64,000 nt of DNA. It comes from Branchipolynoe longqiensis (taxonomy: Eukaryota > Annelida > Polychaeta > Phyllodocida > Polynoidae). The stretch lies in assembly GCA_030323885.1 (NCBI GenBank), contig CM059189.1, positions 43,429,428-43,493,427 on the forward strand. The letters run 5' to 3'. Below the pieces are notes generated by a model. It did not search any database and was not told the origin of the DNA. It saw only the letters and a program-made list of their open reading frames with translations. Position numbers and translations under genes: made by a program. Every line of letters starts with the position of its first letter. The stretch's first letter is position 1. Below, piece after piece: positions 51,201 to 61,400 of the stretch.

Positions 51201-52438
51201 GGTAGGGCCAAGAATGCTTGTTTCCCATTGGGGGAAAAGGGGTGGGGTGATACTCTACAATGAACCCATGTAACCATATCAATAATAAACCAGAGGACTT
51301 GACTCTCTCTCCTTCTTTACACTTTATACTCTTCCTTTCTCCTTGTCTGTATTGATTTCACTATAGCCTCCCTACACAACCACAGATTCGAGCTATAGCC
51401 ATTTTTACAATAGGTTATCATATCTCAATGTTATACTAAATCCATTACCATAGGTTATCACATCTCAAATGTGATTCTTTATAGATTACCCTAGATTATC
51501 ACATCTCAATGTGATTCTTTATAGATTACCATAGATTATCACATCTCAAATGTGATACTTTATAGATTACCATAAATTATCACATCTCAATGTGATTCTT
51601 TATAGATTACCATAGGTTATCACATCTCAATGTGATTCTTTATAGATTACCATAGATTATCACATCTTAATGTGATTCTTTATAGATTACCATAGATTAT
51701 CACATCTCAAATGTGATTCTTTATAGATTACCATAGGTTATCACATCTCAATGTGATTCTTTATAGATTACCATAGATTATCACATCTCAAATGTGATAC
51801 TTTATAGATTACCATAAATTATCACATTTCACGGTAATGCTTAATAGAATACCATAGCTCATCATAAGCGATACATTATATATTATCACATGTAATACTC
51901 TAGATTATCATACATACAATACTCCCATTGTACACTAGCTTGCTGAATAATTGAGTATATGATAAATAATTATATAACGAGGTATATTACTGGTGATAGA
52001 GGGTAAACCCCCATACGCATATATATAAAGATACCGAATACATTACGGATACAATTTGAGCACAAAGCAATATAGCCATCTCACACTGCCACAGTAAGAG
52101 ACATACTGGATTGAATACATTGTCTAATGCCAATATTGAATACCGACAATACAGAAGAGCGCGTGCATCAACCACAAGACTCCAGCGAATACACTACAAA
52201 AAATATGGTGAGCTTCAAGTATTTTAACAGTTCATCCCGACAGACACCCTCATCATCAACCCATTGTGTGTGAGTATTTCTAGCTTTCACATTATATTAT
52301 TTACAAATGTATACAAATAATTTTAAAAAATTGGAAAATAAGGAAACAAATATATACTTGTTTCTCAGGTATCACCGCATTAATTTGGAGTCCCTTTTTT
52401 GATAAACAGCAATTGGTGCATAAGAGAAATTTTGAAGA

Positions 52439-52471
<33 letters not shown>

Positions 52472-55400
52472 CTTTTTAATCACACCAAATTCAAGTCACC
52501 CTGGCAGGTTTGGTGATGCTTCTTAGTTTGTTGGGGTTTAAATCCTAGCAACATCTAAACTTGCGGTCAATTGCATGACAGATTTCTCAGACAAATTACA
52601 AATTCCCTTACCAAAAAAAAAAAGATTAATAATAAAAACAAACAATTAAAAAAGTAAAAATAGAAACTGCATGCCAGCCAAACTTCTGACAAAATGTACC
52701 TCAGAAACAAGATTTGTTGTTACCTGGCCTACTTTTATTTCACCGGTTGATGATATGGTTCTGTTAACGGGGGTGGGTGGGTGGTGAAACTAAACTCCAA
52801 CGGTAAATACATACCTCTCTGTCTGGTTGCTGGCTGGAGAAGATGTCGTAGACAGAAAGCATGAAGCCTTTGTCTATTTTCAGACTGAACTCTTGTACCA
52901 GCATCTTGCAATATCTGAAATAGTGATGAACAGCAGCTTAAACTGCATAATCCGATAAAAACCATTATATTTTCAAAACCCAAACCTATATCTAAATTTG
53001 AACATGCTGTATATACTGATACTCATTAATTTAATGATTTCTTTGGGGTTTTCAACTTCAAATATCACCGAGGATTTTAAAATAAAAGTTACTTCAAAGT
53101 ATAAAGTAAGGTAGATAATAGCGATTAATGTAATGTATTTATCTCAGAAAATGGCAGAAACTCAAAACGATCGGATTACGCAACTTTAAAAGAAATTAAT
53201 TTAAAAAAAGATTGAATAAAAAAAGATTATTAAATTTAGTCAAAATCCCTTCTTACTTAATTGTTTTGACGTTGTTCTCGGGCAGCAGATGCTGCATCAG
53301 CGTATTTATCTCAGAAAATGTCAGAAACTCAAAACCATCAGACTATGCAAGATAAAAAAAATATTTAATAGAAAAATTAAATAAATCTTTTTTTGTATTA
53401 AAAAAAAAAGTCCCCTTCTTAGTTAATTCACGGAGGCGGAGACGATAGTAGGGTATAGTGGTTTATTTACGAACATCATGGAAGGGCTAGTGTTATGAGC
53501 ATTAAGTATCAATGAATTAGTACATCACAGTTCAATGGTTCAAGGTCAAATGTCAGGTGGGAGGGACTAAAACCCTCAACCCTACCCGTGGCTAGTCTTA
53601 ATAGCAGTGTGGGTGGGTGGAGGAAGAAGGGGTAGGTCCTTCCAGGGCGGCGGGTTCAGCAGTTGTGAATTTTAAACATGGCGGGGGGGGGGGGGGGTCA
53701 CATGACCGGTTTTTTGGGGAAATTTGATTCATGCGTGGGCGGTGGAGGAACCCTGGAGGCGGCCGGCTAGTTCTTTCATTACCCGCTAGTCGGCGTGGGG
53801 GAGGGGGGGGGGGGTGCTGGGGGCTTAGTTTGCCGGACTTCCGACAGGTAGTGCCACCGTCTCATTTCGGGTTCGGGCCGCTGCTGCCCCATGAATTACG
53901 CATGTTACATATAACATGTACAATGGTGTCAATGTTGTTCTCGAGCACCGGGTGCCACATCAGCGATTTTATCTCAGAAAATGGCAGAAACTCAAAACCA
54001 TCGGACTATGCAACTTTTATTCAAATAATATTGTTGTTAATTAAAAATTTGAAAATCTTTTCTCACTTAATGGTGTCAATGTTGTTCTCGGGCACCAGGC
54101 GCCGCATCAGCGTATTTATCTCAGAAAATGGGAGAAACTCAAAACCATCGGACTATGCAACTTTTATTAAACTAATATTGTTGTTAATTAATTTTTTTTT
54201 AATCTCTTCTTACTTAATGGTGTCAATGTTGTTCTCGGGCACCGGGCGCCACATCAGCATATTTATCTCAGAAAATAGCAGAAACTCAAAACCATCGGAC
54301 TATGCAACTTAAAAAATATATATATATATATATATATAAAATAAATTTAAACAATATTTTAAAATAATTAAAAGAACATGCCTTCTTACTTAATGGTGTC
54401 GATGTTGTTCTCGGGCACTTGTCGTCGCATCAGCGACAGCTCAATGAAGGGCTTGGGCCCGGACTTCTTGACGATGTAGGAGGGTAGCGGGGTCGGGTGC
54501 AGCACTGTGGGGAAGTAGGCGTCGGGCAGCTGGTTGTCGACCTGTAGGCGGTGTACCCGGGCGTGCACGTAGGTGTGGTGAGCAGACTGGCGGTACTGCA
54601 CCCACAGCCCCGGGTAGTAGGACCGCCGCAGGGCGCCCCGAAACGGCTTCTGCATCTCCATCCGGTCCAGTCTCGCCTGCACACGGAAAGAGTTTGTTTG
54701 TTTGTTGTTGTTTTATGTCCTAGCAACATCTAAGGTCATATCAGGACGGGTACTGACTTGTGACAGTGCGCACTCATGGCGACTTTAAAGGGCTGCCCCA
54801 CTGGGAAACCAGGCCACCGGCACCATGACCTGATATCCCACTCAGTCACATTATCCTGACACTGAGCCAACCAGTCCCTGTCCTATCCTATTTATACCGA
54901 GTGCCTGACTAGGAAGCGACAAGTATCAATTTTTAAGTCATTGGTTTGACTCGACCAGGGTTCGAACCGACAACCCCACGATCTCCCAGCACGGGAGACG
55001 GGCGCTCTAACTCATTCGGCCATCCCGTCTGGTCGCACACGGAGAGAGAGAGAGGCCGGCATAGGCATCAAGCTGCTGTACTTGGGACATTTTCAGGGGT
55101 TGATTTTAGGTTATTTTTGTATCGCTGCCTAAGTGGGGACATGATCGATAACATATCAAATCCATCGTCCGCACACATGTGAAGATATGCTATTTCAAGG
55201 CTTTTCAAAGCTGTTTTTGATACAAATTCAAGGCTATTTTCATTTGGATTTCAGGAAAAAACAATGGCGAATAGCGATTTCAGACTAATTTAGATCAGTG
55301 GGGACAGTTTAATGGAATTCAAGGCTTTTCACGACTAATTACCCAAGATAGGTTAAATTCAAGGCTTTTCAAAGCTTTGAAATGGGGCAAATGAAGTTAG

Positions 55401-58400
55401 AGACTTTTCAAGACTTTCTAGGCCCCGAATGGACGCTGCAAATCATAGCGACGTGTATGATTCAGCAGCTTCACCAGGCGCGTCAACAGCAGGACCGGAC
55501 CGAAGAAGACCAACTCGAGGACATCCATACAATCGATACAAGAGAATAACCAGAACCCGCTGCAGGCAACTCTATTCTTTTTCTTTTTTTTACTGAGAGA
55601 GCTATCGATGTGTGGAACAGCCTCCTAAGTTATGCTGTGGAGGCCCTAAATTGACAGATACTGGAGGGATCAAGATATTGTATATAATTATGAATGGCTC
55701 TGATATCATGTCACATAGACCAGTCCAATAATAATTACTGTAGATTCATCAAATATCTGGAGATAGAGGTCTAACCACCACCGTCAAGTAAAGATTTAAG
55801 TAAACTAAGTATTGAAGTTAGTTAGTGAATGAGAGTGTGAGAGAGAGCCAGAGTGGGAGGGAAAGAGCGAGAGGGAAGAGATGGAAGCAGAAGGAAAGGA
55901 AATGAAGAGGACCAGAGAAAGGGGGAGGGATACGGAAAAAAAGAACGAAAAGAAAGAAAAAAGAGAGTAAAAAGAGAAAGTGACGGAAGAGAAAGTGTAG
56001 AAAGAAAGTATGTATATGTGTATGTGTGAATAGTTTTTTTCAGTAACTAAATAAAAGCGTGTTTTTTTAAAGGTAACCCAGAAAAAAGTTTTTTTTTAAA
56101 AAGCTTTAAAAAAAGAGGTTAAGAACAAAAAGATTTCTTTTTTAAGTTGAGAAAAAGGTTAAGAAGAAAAGAAAGTCAAGAAGAAAAGTGAGAAGAACAA
56201 CATAGAAAAAAGTTGATAAAAAAGTTAAGAAAAAGAGTTAGGAAAGAAGTTAAGGAAAAGTTCAGAGAAAAAGGTAAGAACAAAAAAAATGTAAGAACAA
56301 CAAAAAAAGTGTAGGGATGAGGGTGGGGGGACCACTAAGAAAACCCAACTTTCACATGAGCCCACCTCAAGGAAGTTTTCGAGCCTGACGTCAGACTCGT
56401 TCTGGCGCCAGCGCTGCTCGAGCCACGAGGCGAGCTCCATGTTGAGCGGCTTCCACTTGTGCTTCAGCTCCACGTCCCACATGGCAGCGGCGGAGGACAC
56501 GGTCAGGTAGGCCACCTCCTCCTGCAGCGCGTTCACCAGCGACACGCTGAGCCCGCTCAGCGACACGAACACCGCCAGGCTGGCGCGCTCAGCCTCACTC
56601 GCCTGGCAGACAGACCGGTTAATGAAGCAATAAAAACAATGCACAAACGAGGCTTATACTATAAATGTGTGGGTTTTAAGTAATGGTAGAGAGAATTAAT
56701 TGTACGTGATTTTTGAATCTGTTGCCCATTATTGAGTTATAGTCCGATACTTTTGAGTTTCTGTCATTTTCTGAGATAAATGTATTATTTGGACAAGCAA
56801 AAGGTAAAGCTTGTTTTATTTCACGACGCCTCTCGAGCATATTGATTTTTATCATCGGCTATTGGACATCAAACATATGGTCATTTTGACTTCTTTTTTT
56901 TAAGGAAACCTGCTGCCGCCACATATGCTACTGTTTCCGATAAGCAGCAAGGGGTTTTTGATATGCACTTTCCCACAGACAGGATAGCACATACAACAGC
57001 CTTTGATGAACCAGTTGTGGACCACTGGTTGGAACGGAAAATAGCCCAAACTGCAAATGGTCCACTGAAGGCAACCGATAAGCATGCTGCAGTTAGTTAG
57101 GCCAAATAAAAAAAAAGGATGGTGATCGTCCTTTTGATTACACAAATCAGGGTCGGGCAGGCATTTTGGATGTTTTTTGGTTGCTTTTTCATTATTTAAT
57201 AAAAAAATTAAAAATGGACCACCCTAGATCGATAAATGGATTACATGTCATTCATGTACACATCACCATGTTTTCAGTCAAACAATGAACATTGTATTCT
57301 CATTTAAAAATGTATTATATCATACAGCTGAAAAGTTGAATTGTTGCTAGCCCGACGCATTAACAGTTAACAAAAATAATCTACGATTTTAAACAAATCA
57401 GGGGCGAGTGATTTTTTCAGGCACGGGCGGGGACGATCACCAATTTTTGTTTGTTATTTAGCCTAAGTTGAAACTGGCTGTTGGCGGCACCTGGCGGGCC
57501 TTTCTGGCGATCTGCTCGTTCTGGGTGAACAGCAGCACCCTCTGCAGTCCGTCCAGGTAGGACACCCAGTACACGATGACCTTGTCTGTCCTTGTGCGGG
57601 ACGCCTTCTCCTTCTCCGCGTTCGGCTTCGAGAGCGACCACATCCGCGGTGAGCGCTGGGCGGGGGGCGGTGGCAGAAGCTCGGTGTCACTTTCATCTGT
57701 GTAGTAACATGAGTTAGACAAAAATGTACACTTGTCGCTACCTAGCCTGACCGTTGGCATTACTAGGATAAAGGGAAGGAGCAGTGGAGTGAACGTGGAA
57801 GACCAGTTGTGGAAGACCGACGCTCATCGGGTTATCTACACTGATGCTATCTGCTCTGGTGCTAAAGCCCTACATTGACCAAGGAAGTAGCATTGCTTAT
57901 AGAATTAACTACGCTGATGCTATCTGTTCTGGTGTTAGAGTCCTGCATTGATAAAGAAAGTGCCAATGCTCATAGAATTAACTACGCTGATGCTATCTGC
58001 TCTGGTGTTAGAGCATTGCTTTGACAAAGGAAGTACGAATGCTCACAGAATTAACTACGCTGACGCTATCTGCTCTGGTGCTAGAGCCCCACACTGATAA
58101 AGAAAGTGCTGCTGTTTATAGAGTTAACTACACTTACAATACCTGCTTTGGTACTAGAGTCCTGCTTTGACAAAGGAAGTAACAATGCTCACAGAATTAA
58201 CTACGCTGACGTTATCTGCTCTGGTGCTAGAGCCCCACATTGATAAAGAAAGTGCTGATGTTCATATAGTTAACTACACTTACAATATCTGCTCCTGTCT
58301 TAGAGCCCTGCATTGACAAAAGAGGTATCAATTATTAACTACGCTGACGCTATCTGCGCCGGCACTCACCGTCACCGCTGCTGTCTCCATGCGCGTTCGG

Positions 58401-61400
58401 GCCACGGTCCTTTTCGCGGTCTTTCTTTTCTCCTTTGTCGGCTGGCGTGATGAGCGCGCTGCTCCGCTTCATTGTCTGAATACTCAACTCTTCCTGGCCG
58501 AACTTGTCCTGTAAGATATTATTATAGTCAACTTAATGCACATTAAAAATCGGCAAAAAGGAAGCTGCTCCCTAAGAACTGTAATGGGGCTGTCACACTA
58601 CGGCGTATGGCGTAAGCGTATGCCAGTGTAACGGTTTGCGTCACATACGCCGTGATACGCTACGCATACGCTACGTATATGCTCCGTATACGCTAGGCAT
58701 ACGCCATATACGCCCGGCTTGCCCCGTCATATGCCGTCTTATGCACGTCCGTCCGAAAATTTGTGTGCATGCTCAAAATTTTCAGCGTATGGCGGCGTAA
58801 GGGGCATACACTTCTCATACACTAGACATATGCTATGCATACGCCAGCATAGGTGACACGTCAGTGCACAAAGGTCACCATACGGCGTCCCGCAATGTTT
58901 TTAAAATTTGTGCGGTAGGTTTTATATACGCCGCCACCATACGCCATAATGTGACAGGGCAATAACCGGGTATTTAAAACACGATGCATATCAGTAACAC
59001 ATATAGATGATTAATTCAGTCAGCTCTGAGGCGTTCTCTGTGGCGGAGTGGTTAGAGTGTCTGACTTTTTTCTAGGTCAGACTCCTAATCTGAAGGTCGG
59101 TGGTTCGATTCCCTGCAAATTTGGATTTCCACCGCTGCACATAACTTACAGCGTCATCAAAGGCCAATTGCTCTCATACCATGTCTATGTGGTGTGGGAG
59201 GTTAACAATCCCTTGGGTCGGAAAACGTGTAGGCTCAGGGCTTTCTATTGACAAACTGTCTAATGGTGAAAACAAGTCTATTCATACTTATCCATGATGG
59301 GCAGTATAAATCTTCAAGATAAAAAGGAAGTCGATAGTTATTGATCGAATGAGTAGAGCAGTCTCTTTCCATGTATGCGTTTGTGGGTCTTCATTATAGA
59401 AATAGGAAGGCAATAATACTTTGATTAACAAATTTGCTTGTCAACAACCATCGATTATATGGGGGGAAATTTCACTCATGGACAGTTGGTCTTCCCCATT
59501 CCCCTGATCTTTTCCCTATCCTAGTAATGCCAAGTGCCAGGATAGATAGTGACAAGTATAAATTTGGTAAGTTTTTGCTTTGACTCGGCAAGGAATTGAA
59601 CCTACAACCGCCCATATGGAAAGAGAGTGCTCTATTCATTCGTTAAATAAAACTATCCACTTCCTGTTGCTCAGAGCTGACTGAGTTGGTCATCTATATG
59701 TGTTACTGATATGCATTGTTAACACATTGTGCTGGAAACTATTTAGCCTAAAATTAATTACTTTACTAACGATTAGTGATAAATAAAGTCACGAAAAGCT
59801 AATCTTCATGAGTAGAAATCAAACAATGAAGGAGACAAACACAATTCACCAACTTTCAATCTAAAACGAGGGTGACTAATACAATAAATTTATAATATAT
59901 TGACATTTTGTGAACCCCAATCAGTCAATATGAACAATCGCTCAAAACGCGAAATCGTGGATATCTTCAATCCTTGTATTTATCTAAAAAAATATATATG
60001 AGACTGTCTCAAAAGGTGCGAAGCAACATGGGACAAAACTTTGTCCATTGTAACGATCAACACACTATCTGCTTATGCATTTGCTCAGGATAAACTGATT
60101 TGTTTTTTACATGGTGTTTCATAATCCCAATAGAATACATATTGATTTGAAGCAAATGTCCTTGTGTTTTCAGTGTAACCGTTTCTGTGCTATTTTGTGT
60201 CAATAGTTACAATGGACAAAAAAAAGAAGAGTTATCACCTTTTGAGACAGGCTCATATATATATATACAGTATGAACTAAAAAATGATGGAATTGTTCAT
60301 GTTAGCGCTAACATGGGTAATCTGTGACAGGGCAGGAAATGGTAGGTTCATCTCGCTGTCATTCATTGGACACTGTCCTGTCACTTTTAGCTGCATTAAC
60401 ATTGCACACTACAGCTGCCACCTAGCGTTCTATACGGTCTCCTCCAGGGCCTTACGCCCACCACTTGGCGCCACCTGTCAGACTTTGCTTGCTCTTTACT
60501 CCCTACTGTTCTTATCATCCTGTCGCCACCTAGCGGGTTCGGCCCTCCAGACACTGACATCAGAGCATATATGGCTCCTCACTCAGCTGCCACTTGGACA
60601 CAAACCTGCAAGGACCAGCTGAACTCTGGATTTTGCCACCACCCACCCCTCAGCTACAACAAACCGGCTAGTCCATCGGTAGAATTGAGAGGGTAGAGTG
60701 TTCTTTGCTAATTTTCTAACTCTGTTGCCGTCGATTGATTAAACCACTTTCATCTCGTCATGAATTATGCAACTTGAAGAATGTATGAGCCGACGCGTGA
60801 ACCCTAACTGGTGATTGGCTTACCGTTGAGATGAACGCTGGGTAGGACGGCTTCTTCCGGTTGTAGACGTTCCACATGAGGGTGCGTTCGGAGGTGGGGT
60901 CGTCCCAGGTGTACAGCACGGACTGCGCAGGCGCTACCAGCGAAACCTGGCTCTGGTTCCTGCAATCGAACCACGCTCACGGTTACCAGCGAAAAGGGTT
61001 ATATCAGTGTAACTTACACGCATTGACTACTGAAATGACCACTGTCACTGATCAGATGGGATGGCCAAATGAGAAAATCTCCCAAGTACAGCAGCCTGAT
61101 GTCTATGCTAGTCTCTCTCTCCCACAAACTAGACGGGATGGCCGAATGAGTTGAGCGTCCGTCTCCCGTTTTGGTAGATCGCGGGATTCGAAACCACGGG
61201 TTCGAACCCTGGTCGAATCAAACCAATGACTCAAAAGTTGATACTTGTCGCTTCCTAGCCAGGCGTTTGACATTATTAGGATAGGGCAAGGACTGGTTGC
61301 CTCAGTGTCAGGATAGTGTGACTGAGCGGGATATCAGGTCTTGGTGCTGGTGGCCTGGTCTCCCAGTGGGGCAGGACTAAAGTTGCCATGAGTGTGCACT

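Noticed and set aside
53731..54312. 193-codon plus-strand frame with repeated [17 protein letters not shown] blocks
   Set aside because: Antisense of the tandem MITE head/exon-tail units.
59030..59110. tRNA-like sequence as a functional tRNA gene
   Set aside because: Same reasoning; the anticodon arm is irregular and it continues into SINE-B.
60284..60622. 112-codon plus frame as a gene
   Set aside because: No motif; lies in a VPS13 intron with short CCACCTAGCG repeats.
61128..61215. tRNA-like sequence as a functional tRNA gene
   Set aside because: A and B boxes are present but the sequence continues into a SINE body repeated many times; it is a SINE head.
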